A DNA stretch of 64,000 nucleotides from Acidimicrobiales bacterium. Its GTDB lineage: Bacteria; Actinomycetota; Acidimicrobiia; Acidimicrobiales; Poriferisodalaceae. Location of the stretch: the NCBI GenBank assembly GCA_041394185.1, contig JAWKIQ010000004.1:186001-250000 (forward strand). The letters are read 5' to 3'. The position numbers and the translations under genes were made by a program. A model generated the notes under the pieces. That model did not search any database and was not told the origin of the DNA. It saw only the letters and a list, made by a program, of their open reading frames with translations. Below are positions 51,767-59,848 of the stretch, piece by piece (the stretch's first letter is position 1; each line of letters starts with the position of its first letter).

Positions 51767-54363
51767 GTGGGGAAGCGACTGTTTGTGGTGGCCGTCATAT
51801 CCTTGTTCGCGGTGTCGGTTGGCGCTGGGTCGGCGGGCGGTGCAGGGTCGGAGGTTGTTCTGCCCGATCGTGCTGGGGATCGCTCGCCTGCTGCTGGGGT
51901 CAGTCTGATACCCCCCCGCATGTCAGAGGGCCTGGCGAGGCTTGGCTCGGTGCTCGGGGCGTTGATTGGGTGCCGGCGCAGCGTGAACGCGTTGTTGCGG
52001 TTCTTGATGCTGCGTTTGAGGGGGATCGGGCTGTGCTTGACGAGTATGGCGTCGTGTTTCCCGTTGGTGCTGAGCTGACGCGGCAGTGGGTTGAGGCAAT
52101 TCTGGTTCAGCTGGATGTCGAGATCGTGGGCCGTCCGAGGGTCGGGGCGGATCGCGTCGAGACTCGGTCGGGCGTCGACATAACGGTTGCTGCTTTGGCA
52201 ATGGCTGATGAGTTCGATATCGAGTTGGGTGAGGCTGCTGCGCGTCTGGAGCGTCAGACCCTGTATGAGCAGGTGTCGAAGTGGTTGCATGAATCGGGCA
52301 GTACGAGGTTCGATGGTTTCGGTGGTGTGTGGATTGACCACGATGCCGGAGGGGTGCTCACGTTTGGGGCAACCGCTGGCGCGGTCCCTCCGTCGGCCTA
52401 TGAGGCGCTGCAGGCCTCGGGCGTGATCCAACGGCGACCGGTCAGGTACTCGCTTGATGAGTTGCGTCGGGTGGGACGGAGCATCGAGGAGCAGCTTCGC
52501 GGGTCTTCTCTCGGACGCTCGATTTCGGTAGATGTCAGTTCGAACGCGGTGGAGGTCGTATTGCCGGAAGCTTCACCGGTCGAGTTTGACCTTGCCCCTG
52601 GGCTTCGCGGCGCGGTGCAAGTGAGTTTCGCTGAGCCCACGCCGCGTCCCTTCGCCTGTCCTCTCACCGGATGCGACCAGGTGAACGGCGGGGTGATGGT
52701 GTCTCCAGGCTGCACGCTTGGGTACACGTTTACTCGCTCTTCGTTCTTCCCGGTGCCGAGCGTTTGGACTAACCAGGTCACAACCGCCGGGCATTGCGTT
52801 TCGACCGGCGAGGTCGCCTACCAGGCCTTCGGGTCGGGAGATCCGAGTCGTCGAATCGGAACGGTCGTTTGGCGTCGAGAGGGCGGCAATACGCTCTTGA
52901 CGACCGATGCTGCGCTCATCGATGCTTCTGGTCGTCAGTTGCCGAGCAAGCCTGGAACGATCTGGCGGCCATCCAATCCGGAGTTCCCTATTTGGGCGCA
53001 GGCTGATAGTCACGCGATTCCCGAGGGTACGTATGTGTGCAGGGTCGGCATTCAAACGGAGATCATTGGCCCTGAGAAGTGCGGAATCTTTGTCCGAGAG
53101 GATCTGAACACATCTATTCCGAGCGTCGGTATCGACCTTGTGAATTCTCCTGTGTTCAATCTTTTTGCGTGTTTCGGGGACTCGGGGAGTCCGATTTTCA
53201 CGCCGGGTTCTCATATGGCGGTCGCTACTACCGTTGGCGGTCAAACCGACGAGAACTTTTACAACGGGTCGTGCACTCCTGCGACATCCGAGCTATATGG
53301 CGCTTGGGTCGAGGACTCTGTCGCAGCGTTCGGGGAGGATCGCCCGAACGAGTCGATCAGTCTTGACACACTGTCTCCCAGCCTGCTGAGGGTCACCACG
53401 AATCCTCCGCTCCCCTCTCAGATCTCCATCGAACGAAACGGTGTGGCGTGGCCTGCCAATACTTGGGGCCTCGACTGGGTGAAGGTGACGCCGGGTCAGT
53501 ACACGATCCGATTCTCCGACGTCGTTGGTTGGCAGACACCTGCTCCGATCGAGGTCACGGTGGTGTCGGGGCAAACGACAGCTGTCGCCGGGAATTTCAC
53601 AAAGCTTGCCCAGTTGCGGGTAGAGACGTCTCCGTATGGCACCGACGGGCTGATCACCGTCGACGGGATACCGTACGACAACTTCGGGACTTGGACCCAT
53701 ATCAGTGGTGGGCAACACCAGATCTGTTTCGGGCCAGCACCCGGCTATGACCCCCCGCCATGCCAGACGGTCATGGTGCCCGCCGGGTTCAACCCTGACG
53801 GATCAGAGATACAGACGCACGTCATAGGCACCTACACACCAAACCCAAGCAGCCAAGGGCCCGCGAACCTCGGCAGGTTGCGGGTGGTCACTTCGCCCGC
53901 GGTCAACTCGTCAATCAGGATCGATGGCATAACGCGCGACAATTGGGGACTCGACTGGGTTCAACTTGCGCCTGGTACCTACGAGCTCTCGTTCTCCGAC
54001 GTTGAAGGGTTTACGACGCCACTAACGCAAACCGTGACCATCGTGCCGGGCCAGATTTTCACAGCGTACGGAATCTTCGCCGAGCGCGGTGAGATCAGAG
54101 TTCAGACGAACGATCTCGATAACCTTGACCCGGGCATCCAGGGAGTCCCCGGGACGATCTACCTCAGCGATTCGACGGGAGCGCAGCACTACGAGTTTCC
54201 TCGAAACGACTGGGGACTCTGGACCTGGCTCGAACCGGGCCCGTACCGAATCTGCTGGGGCCCAGTCGCTGGGTACCTACCGCCGTCATGTCGCGACATC
54301 ACCCTGGGACAAGGGCCTTTGGCTAACCCGAACGGTGAAGTTGGTGGCTACCTCAGGGGGTAG
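51767..54363 (+). pseudogene. Secreted trypsin-like serine protease with C-terminal repeats, frameshifted at C7
   Basis: The signal peptide (GTG at 51767; KRLFVVAVISLFAVSVGAG) is in one frame and the rest (from about HVRGPGEAWLGARG) in another. The switch falls at a run of seven C (51911-51917). The body has a pro-region of about 150 residues (alpha-lytic protease-like), then a chymotrypsin-fold domain with His in TTAGHCV (52792), Asp in TTDAALID (52906) and Ser in FGDSGSPIF (53182). Four PEGA-like beta repeats follow (ISIERNGVAWPANTWGLDWV, IRIDGITRDNWGLDW). Phase variation, pseudogenisation and a sequencing error are all possible. Confidence 0.8.
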
Positions 54364-54367
54364 GGCG

Positions 54368-55072
54368 ATGTTCGCGATTTGGCATAGATGGTCACGAGTT
54401 GGCCTGGTCCTTGGGTGTGTTGTCATCGGTGCCTGCGCTGGCAGCGGGGACGACGACGCGGGTCAGCGTTCCCAGGATGTGACTACTACCGAAGTCGCCG
54501 ACCCGGATAACGAGATGGTTTCTAATGATCCTGAAGCAGCCTCTGATGAGCCAACGGGGCTGGAGTCAGAGGAGGCTTCGGGGGTCAGGGTTCGTTACCG
54601 CTGGGTGCAGTTGCGGCATTTCTTCGAGTCTGGTGAAACGGTGGTGTGTGTTACCTGGTGGGAGCCGTGGGCTGGTTGTGATGTGCTCGCCAGTGTTCGG
54701 GGTCTTGGCCCGTCCTCGTTTCACGAGGGTTTTTGGGAGGATCTGGCCGGTGATGGTGACTGGGTTCAGTTGGGCCGGGTGGACGTCGAGGGTGTTGTTT
54801 TCGATGGTGTTCTGTCGGATCCAGTTGTGTATCTGGAGTCGACAGGTCCATTGGAGCGGGAGTGCAACTACTCCGGCGGTGAGGTCCAGATGAGAGGCAT
54901 TCCTCACGAAGCTATTGCGCTGTCATCGGGCCATCCAGTGTTCATCTGGAACAACTTTGGTGATCGCCTGGTGGTGTCACTGAACTATGGGACGGCAGCC
55001 GATTTCGACGAGATCTGCGATCTTGGCGCTCACGCCAGGATCCGATCCTGGGGCGAGGTTCTCGAGCCCTAG
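54368..55072 (+). CDS. Lipoprotein paired with the serine protease
   Basis: A 234-residue lipoprotein starting four bases after the protease stop. The signal SRVGLVLGCVVIGAC has the lipobox IGA-C. A Asp/Glu-rich linker leads to a domain of about 160 residues with four Cys (VVCVTWWEPWAGCDVL, ERECNYSGGEVQ, EICDLG). No family recognised. The arrangement copies that of the neighbouring metalloprotease island. The IS481 copy is inserted exactly at its stop codon, which is preserved by the target duplication. Confidence 0.72.
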   Translation: MFAIWHRWSRVGLVLGCVVIGACAGSGDDDAGQRSQDVTTTEVADPDNEMVSNDPEAASDEPTGLESEEASGVRVRYRWVQLRHFFESGETVVCVTWWEPWAGCDVLASVRGLGPSSFHEGFWEDLAGDGDWVQLGRVDVEGVVFDGVLSDPVVYLESTGPLERECNYSGGEVQMRGIPHEAIALSSGHPVFIWNNFGDRLVVSLNYGTAADFDEICDLGAHARIRSWGEVLEP

Positions 55073-55073
55073 T

Positions 55074-56115
55074 TGTAGGGACCACTGAGGTTGTTGTCGC
55101 GGGTTGATGTCGTGAATGGGTGAGCCTCCGCGGCAGTGTGGGAGTCGCTGAACTGACCACACGAACCCCGGAGGCTCGATGTCTCACCGTAATGCCCGTC
55201 TCACCCCGACCGGCCGCAAGGTCATGATCGAACGAATCGTGGCCGGCACCCCGCAGGCCCATGTGGCCGAGCAGATGTGCGTGTCGCGTGCGACCGTGTC
55301 CAAGTGGTGGCGCCGCTGGCTCGCCGAAGGCGATGCCGGTCTGCAGGACCGATCGTCTCGTCCACATCGCTCGCCTGCCCGAGCGTCGAAGCGGGTCGAG
55401 GATCGTGTTTGTCGGCTGCGCAGGTCGAAGCGGTGGGGACCGAGGATGATCTCGATGCACACCGGTATCCCCGCGTCGACCGTGCACAAGATCCTCGTCC
55501 GCCGAGGGTTGAACCGGCTTGCTTGGATCGACCGTCCAACCGGCAGGGTGATACGCCGCTACGAACGAGCCCACCCTGGCGAGCTGATCCACTTGGACGT
55601 GAAGAAGGTCGGCAAGATCCCCCCAGGTGGCGGCTGGAGAGTCCGAGGACGAGGACAGACAAAGCAGCGTCGTGTCGGCTACACGTACCTGCACTGCGCC
55701 GTCGATGACCACAGCAGAGTCGCCTACGTCGAGGCCCACGACAACGAACAGGCCGAAACGCTCGTCGGGTTCTGGACACGCGCCCAGGACTGGTTCTGGG
55801 CCCGTGGCATGGCCGTTGATGAGGTCATGACCGACAACGGATCGAACTTCCGCTCACGGCTGTTCGCCGAAGTGCTGGCCACCCGGGCGATCAAACACCG
55901 ACGCACACGCCCCTATCGGCCCCAGTCCAACGGGAAAGTCGAACGGTTCAACCGGACCATGGCCGACGAGTTCCTCTACGCCCACACGTTCAGATCAGAA
56001 AACGAACGACGCCGCCGACTTGACCGCTGGGTCCACGACTACAACCATCACCGCAACCACACCGCCCTCGGCGGACCACCCGCATCACGCGTCCACAACG
56101 TCTGTGGCTCCTACA
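55074..56115 (+). mobile_element. IS481-family insertion sequence, copy 1
   Basis: 1,042 bp with imperfect terminal inverted repeats (TGTAGGGACCACTGAGG left; TGTAGGAGCCACAGACG reading in from the right). The target duplication CCTAGT lies at 55068-55073 and 56116-56121. It carries one transposase gene, and a 13-base insertion in its leader compared with copy 3. Confidence 0.9.
55122..55177 (+). promoter_or_regulatory. Hairpin sequestering the IS481 transposase ribosome site
   Basis: GAGCCTCCG (55122-55130) pairs with CGGAGGCTC (55169-55177), which contains the GGAGG ribosome site just before the ATG at 55179. Inner partly complementary arms also exist. Transcripts entering from outside would fold and hide the site, a known way for IS elements to limit impinging expression. 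Also in the other copies (59884-59939 in copy 3). Confidence 0.6.
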
Positions 56116-56120
56116 CCTAG
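55179..56120 (+). CDS. IS481-family transposase, copy 1
   Basis: A 313-residue transposase. An HTH (RIVAGTPQAHVAEQMCVSRA, TVSKWWRRWLAEG) is followed by a DDE core with Asp in LIHLDVKKVGKI, Asp in VMTDNGSNF and Glu in GKVERFNRTMADE. It ends NVCGSYT. The IS itself ends in CCTACA with no stop; the TAG comes from the CTAG of the target duplication, so the last codon varies between copies (T here). Confidence 0.92.
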   Translation: MSHRNARLTPTGRKVMIERIVAGTPQAHVAEQMCVSRATVSKWWRRWLAEGDAGLQDRSSRPHRSPARASKRVEDRVCRLRRSKRWGPRMISMHTGIPASTVHKILVRRGLNRLAWIDRPTGRVIRRYERAHPGELIHLDVKKVGKIPPGGGWRVRGRGQTKQRRVGYTYLHCAVDDHSRVAYVEAHDNEQAETLVGFWTRAQDWFWARGMAVDEVMTDNGSNFRSRLFAEVLATRAIKHRRTRPYRPQSNGKVERFNRTMADEFLYAHTFRSENERRRRLDRWVHDYNHHRNHTALGGPPASRVHNVCGSYT

Positions 56121-56121
56121 T

Positions 56122-56277
56122 CGGCTAAGGCCGTCCCGCGCCCCCCAGGCGCTGGCGGGATGTTCCGATTCTGCCGCTCGACCTTGAGGGCGGCCTCGAC
56201 GAACCATCGCAGACGGGGCCGACCACTCTCGCACGAGGGCGATGAAGACCGGACTCGTGATGCCTCGAACACACAAG
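56122..56277. other. Short intergenic stretch before att copy 4
   Basis: About 155 bases between the IS481 target duplication and repeat unit R4. No gene recognised. Confidence 0.4.
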
Positions 56278-56441
56278 ACCGCACAGTGAGCAGATGATTC
56301 CCGGCAGGCCGTCGATTCCAACATTCTTTCCAACATAGGTGGGGCTACCTGAGGTCACTGGAGGCGACCAGACGGACGAGGCGTTGGACGAAACCGCACG
56401 TCAGAGCACTGTGTGCCACCTGCTGGACGGTTGGAATGTTG

Positions 56442-56483
56442 CTCATAATCGCTTGGTCGCGGGTTCGAGCCCCGCCGGGCCCA
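56442..56483 (+). pseudogene. tRNA-Ile(CAT) 3' half, att copy 4
   Basis: Identical to the intact tRNA 3' half; last of the array. Confidence 0.9.
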
Positions 56484-56512
56484 CGTCGTTCCTCGCTTCG
56501 CTCGTCACTTAC

Positions 56513-56535
56513 GGAGTTCGACTACGTCGAACTCC
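56513..56535. other. Variant palindrome after att copy 4
   Basis: GGAGTTCGAC-TAC-GTCGAACTCC, with matched changes on both arms compared with the R2/R3 palindrome, so the 10-bp stem is fully kept. Confidence 0.8.
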
Positions 56536-56586
56536 CAGTTCGCAGACGGGAGCCTGGGCGGTGGCCAGTGGGGCTGGTTGGCAGGG

Positions 56587-56749
56587 TTGATTGTCGAGGC
56601 GGGTCGCGACCCCCTCACCGGAAGGCGTCGACAGGTGAGTCGCCTGTTCCACGGGAACCTCCGCGATGCGAAGAAGGAACGCATCTGATTGTTGGGGGGA
56701 TCAAGCTCTGGCCGAGGCGGTGTTGTCACTTCTGGGCGATGTCTGATGA
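56587..56749 (+). pseudogene. Collapsed integrase remnant (N- and C-terminal pieces only)
   Basis: The left part reads LIVEAGRDPLTGRRRQVSR-LFHGNLRDAKKERI then stop, matching residues 23-55 of the integrase at 39072. After about 15 bases, QALAEAVLSLLGDV then stop (56702-56749) matches the integrase C-terminus QALAEAVSSLLGSV. The roughly 310 residues between are deleted. It is related to, but not identical with, the intact integrase, so it marks a separate element. Confidence 0.85.
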
Positions 56750-56755
56750 CCAGGT

Positions 56756-57715
56756 CTAGCTGTAGGAGCCACAGACGTTGTGGACGCGTGATGCGGGTGG
56801 TCCGCCGATGGCGGTGTGGTTGCGGTGATGGTTGTAGTCGTGGACCCAGCGGTCAAGTCGGCGGCGTCGTTCGTTCTCTGATCTGAACGTGAACGAGTAG
56901 AGGAACTCGTCGGCCATGGTCCGGTTGAATCTCTCCACTTTCCCGTTCGACTGGGGCCGATAGGGGCGTGTGCGTCGGTGTTTGATCGCCCGTTCGGCCA
57001 GGATCTGGGCGAACAGGTTCGATCGGAAGTTCGATCCGTTGTCGGTCATGACCTCGTCGACGGCCATGCCGCGGGCCCAGAACCAGTCCTGGGCGCGTGT
57101 CCAGAACCCGACGAGCGTGTCTGCCCGTTCGTTGTCGTGGGCTTCGACGTATGCGACGCGGGAGTGGTCGTCGACGGCGCAGTGCAGGTACTGTGTAGCC
57201 GACACGACGCTGCTTTGTCTGTCCTCGTCCTCGGACTCGCCAGCTCGCCACCCGGTGGGATCTTGCCGACCTTCTTCACGTCCAAGTGGATCAGCTCGCC
57301 AGGGTGGGCTCGTTCGTAGCGGCGGATCACCCTGCCGGTTGGCCGGTCGATCCAAGCGAGGCGGTTCAACCCTCGGCGGACGAGGATCTTGTGCACGGTC
57401 GACGCGGGGATACCGGTGTGCATCGAGATCATCCTCGGTCCCCACCGCTTCGACCGACCTGCGCAGCCGACAAAGCCGCACGATCCTCGACCCGCTTCGA
57501 CGCTCGGGCAGAGCGAGCGATGTGGACGAGACGATCGGTCGACTGCAGACGCCGGCATCGCCTTCGGCGAGCTCATTCATTGCCGCTGACGCGGTCGCAC
57601 GCGCGGTACACACGCACATCTGCTCGGCCACATGGGCCTGGGGTGTGCCAGCGACGATTCGTTCGATCATGATCCGACGGCCAGTCGGCGTCAGACGGGC
57701 ATTACGGTGAGACAT
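56756..57715 (-). pseudogene. IS481-family transposase, copy 2 (indel-damaged)
   Basis: Starts MSHRNARLTPTGRRIMIERI as in the other copies, leaves the correct frame after AEQMCV, reads a wrong frame through most of the N-terminal half, and returns at YLHCAVDDHSRVAYVEAH. The downstream DDE part (VMTDNGSNF, GKVERFNRTMADE) is intact. Several small indels cancel overall, so an open frame remains but the HTH region and first catalytic Asp are lost. The stop TAG again lies in the target duplication. Confidence 0.85.
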
Positions 57716-57808
57716 CGAGCCTCCGGGGTTCGTGTGGGTAAGTCAGCAACTTCCACACTGCCGCGGAAAGCTCACCCATTCACGACAACAACCTCAGTGG
57801 TCCCTACA
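56761..57808 (-). mobile_element. IS481-family insertion sequence, copy 2
   Basis: 1,048 bp, inverted relative to copies 1 and 3, with the same terminal repeats and the target duplication TCTAGC at 56755-56760 and 57809-57814. Inserted just after the integrase remnant. The transposase gene is damaged. Confidence 0.9.
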
Positions 57809-57965
57809 TCTAGCTCAGGGGGTGGCGGACGGCGGCGGCGATCTGCAATTCATGTCGTTGCGTCCGCCGATCGGGAGCGGTTTGGGCACCAGCCTCCGTG
57901 TCACTAGCCAGGTGCTCCGTTGGCGGTGATTCCAGATGCCAAGAGCGTGCAAGTGCACCTTGCCA

Positions 57966-58085
57966 CTAGTGGTCTGTCGCGGATTTGGCCTGGCGGGTGA
58001 GGGAGGTGCGGCCTCGTTTGACCTTGGTGATGATGTCGTTGGCGGTCTTAGTCCAGGCGAAGGGTCTGGGGTCGTCGTTCCAGTG
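57966..58085 (-). pseudogene. IS630-family transposase, C-terminal fragment
   Basis: The minus strand reads HWNDDPRPFAWTKTANDII then TKVKRGRTSLTRQAKSATDH and a TAG stop, the typical end of IS630 transposases (NPKPFVWTKTADEI). About 40 residues remain. The N-terminal part of such a gene lies at 59392-59793 in the same orientation; the middle is gone. Confidence 0.75.
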
Positions 58086-58164
58086 TGAGGCTCACACGTC
58101 GATCGCACCAACAACACATCGTGTTCACACGCGATACTCCGGCGAAAGCCGGGACGGCAACTGC

Positions 58165-58644
58165 CTATTCCCAGAACTTCTGACCCTCCGCTACGGCGAA
58201 CATGTCTAGGAACTCTGCTAGCGAACTGCCAACTCGATACCAGTCGCTTCTGGGATAAATAGGTGGGGCCACAAGGATGCCGCCGTTTGTGACTATCAGG
58301 ACATCAAGGTCACCTATGAACTCTCCGAGTACGAAATCATACGAACCGAACTCGTCGGGCCGGATCGAACGCTCAAGCTCGGTTCTCTCGCTTGCGGCGG
58401 CAGGTGTCAACAGCTGCAAGCCCCACTGACCGTATGTGGGCTCGTACATGAGTTTGGCGGATCTATGGAGCCTCCAGAGTGAGACTACTTCCTCACCGTT
58501 CAAATCCGGAGGCAGCACTCCAGACATTTCATCATCGGCCGCAGGAGCTTCGGCTATGTGGGCGAGGCCGAGTGTCGCCGCCTTAGCTTCCAGTCTAGAA
58601 AGGCTGTCATGAAGCGAGTTCACTACTGCACTCCGATCCACCAC
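58165..58644 (-). CDS. SUKH (SMI1/KNR4) family immunity protein
   Basis: A 159-residue protein with the SUKH features LPPDLNGEEVVSLWRLHRSA, FVLGEFIGDLDVLIVTNGG, VAPPIYPRSDWYRVGSSLAE and the C-terminal FLDMFAVAEGQKFWE. SUKH proteins are broad immunity proteins against polymorphic nuclease toxins. The gene directly follows and slightly overlaps the HNH toxin fragment, the expected toxin/immunity order. Confidence 0.82.
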   Translation of the reverse strand: MVDRSAVVNSLHDSLSRLEAKAATLGLAHIAEAPAADDEMSGVLPPDLNGEEVVSLWRLHRSAKLMYEPTYGQWGLQLLTPAAASERTELERSIRPDEFGSYDFVLGEFIGDLDVLIVTNGGILVAPPIYPRSDWYRVGSSLAEFLDMFAVAEGQKFWE

Positions 58645-58913
58645 GGATTGAACTGTTGCTTGTGCACTTCACGCTTGACCGGTACCAGATTTTCAAACTC
58701 ATTACCGCCCCCGTTCTCGCGAGGGGCGATGTGGCGAATGTCATACTCTGTCCACGGCACTGGCGGATCTTCGAATCCCCTATCGTGCCACTCCTTGATG
58801 AACTGACTTTTTTCCTTTGGCCCCCAGGTTGAGCGTTCATCACGGTCGATTCTCTCCAACGCGAGTTCTCGACCAGCAGGAGCTACGTCGCGATCGAGGC
58901 CGTTGGCGTGCAC
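58623..58913 (-). pseudogene. C-terminal HNH-nuclease toxin tip (orphan)
   Basis: 96 residues from a GTG at 58913. The C-terminal half is an HNH-type nuclease of polymorphic toxins: VPWTEYDIRHIAPRENGGGN, EFENLVPVKREVHKQQFNPW. The N-terminal part (ANGLDRDVAPAGRELALERI, GPKEKSQFIKEWHDRGF) appears to continue an older frame that now overlaps the next gene upstream. The delivery and repeat regions of a full toxin are missing, so it is a tip cassette. Conserved H and N residues of the fold are present. Confidence 0.65.
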
Positions 58914-58941
58914 ACCAGTGCACGGGACTCGGCGCTGTAGC

Positions 58942-59391
58942 TCATCGGGGCGAACTGTTGGCAGCCAGTGCTTCGTTGAGGTTGGAGACCGCTGACGTGA
59001 CTTCCTCGAGCGAGGCGCAGGTGGCGATGTTGCTCCCGAATCGTTCGCGGTGCCAGATCGCTCGGCTTACTTGCTGATGGCCGGACTTGAACGAGATTCC
59101 TATCTTGTAGGTCGGCAGGAGCGGCATTCCTGGTGGTGACGTTACAAAGAAGCGATCAATCTCAGCGAGGGGGTACGAGCGAGGAAAGAGGTTGCGTATG
59201 AAGAGGCGATCTTCGGTCATGCGGAGTTTGGGCCAGAGCGCCCATGCAGCTCCGGTCAGGCCAAACACTCCCAGTACTAGGGCAGGCGGTACCCCGAAAG
59301 CGACATAGAACGCTATCGCTAGCAGACCCCAAACCGCGCCAAGCCACCGAGCCACTCGAACTCGAACTGGCATCTTGACTACGTAGCTCAT
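58942..59391 (-). CDS. Small membrane protein with PH-like domain
   Basis: A 149-residue protein with two membrane helices (about residues 15-33 and 37-54) and a cytoplasmic beta-rich domain (KLRMTEDRLFIRNLFPRSYP, LAEIDRFFV, YKIGISFKSG) like bacterial PH domains. Similar small genes follow at 60984 and 62677, so this stretch seems to collect PH-like membrane proteins. Function unknown. Confidence 0.65.
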   Translation of the reverse strand: MSYVVKMPVRVRVARWLGAVWGLLAIAFYVAFGVPPALVLGVFGLTGAAWALWPKLRMTEDRLFIRNLFPRSYPLAEIDRFFVTSPPGMPLLPTYKIGISFKSGHQQVSRAIWHRERFGSNIATCASLEEVTSAVSNLNEALAANSSPR

Positions 59392-59793
59392 CTATCGACG
59401 CTTCCGCTCACTAGCACCCGAGAACCCAAGAAGACCCTGTTGCGACACCGCCGCCGGCCGCTGGGCCGCAGACCGGATCGTCCAACACGCCGAACCATCG
59501 TCAGGGACTGCGGTGAGCGTGTCGTTCACGATCGCCTCCACAACCTCATCGCAAATCTGGCGTTTGCGACCACGCCCAGCCCGAACGGTCCCGATCTCAG
59601 CCGGACCGTCCTCGAGATAGCGGTCCCGCCACGCCATCATCGTGTTCGGCCAGGTCCCGAACTCCCGAGCCACACCACGAGCCGGCCCCCCATGAGCAAG
59701 CGCCAGCAACGCCCGAGCCTGGATGACAACCCGATGCGGTAGCGACGGCGACCTCGCCAACCGCTCCACCTCGACCCGATCAGCAACCGTCAT
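59392..59793 (-). pseudogene. IS630-family transposase, N-terminal fragment
   Basis: Starts MTVADRVEVERLARSPSLPH and reads RALLALAHGGPARGVAREFG, TWPNTMMAWRDRYLEDG, DGSACWTIRSAAQRPAA, the HTH part of an IS630 transposase. Homology ends near 59440, after which the sequence is unrelated. It has the same orientation as the C-terminal fragment at 57966; about 180 residues including the DDE core are missing between them. Confidence 0.78.
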
Positions 59794-59848
59794 CTCCAAC
59801 ACGCACCCACACTTCGCGACGTTGCCAATTCGCAGACGGACCACTAGA

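Larger units (their letters stand above)
56278..56545. repeat. att-array repeat unit R4
   Basis: Same order as the others (CGCACAGTGAGCAGATGATT, CCAACATTCTTTCCAACAT, tRNA half, palindrome). The right arm is lost: after GTGGCCAGTGGGGCTGG the sequence goes straight into an integrase remnant. Confidence 0.8.

Noticed and set aside
43335..56545. The repeated att units as a CRISPR array
   Set aside because: Only four copies, units of about 270-320 bp, spacing of 1.6-6.3 kb, a tRNA fragment inside and no cas genes.
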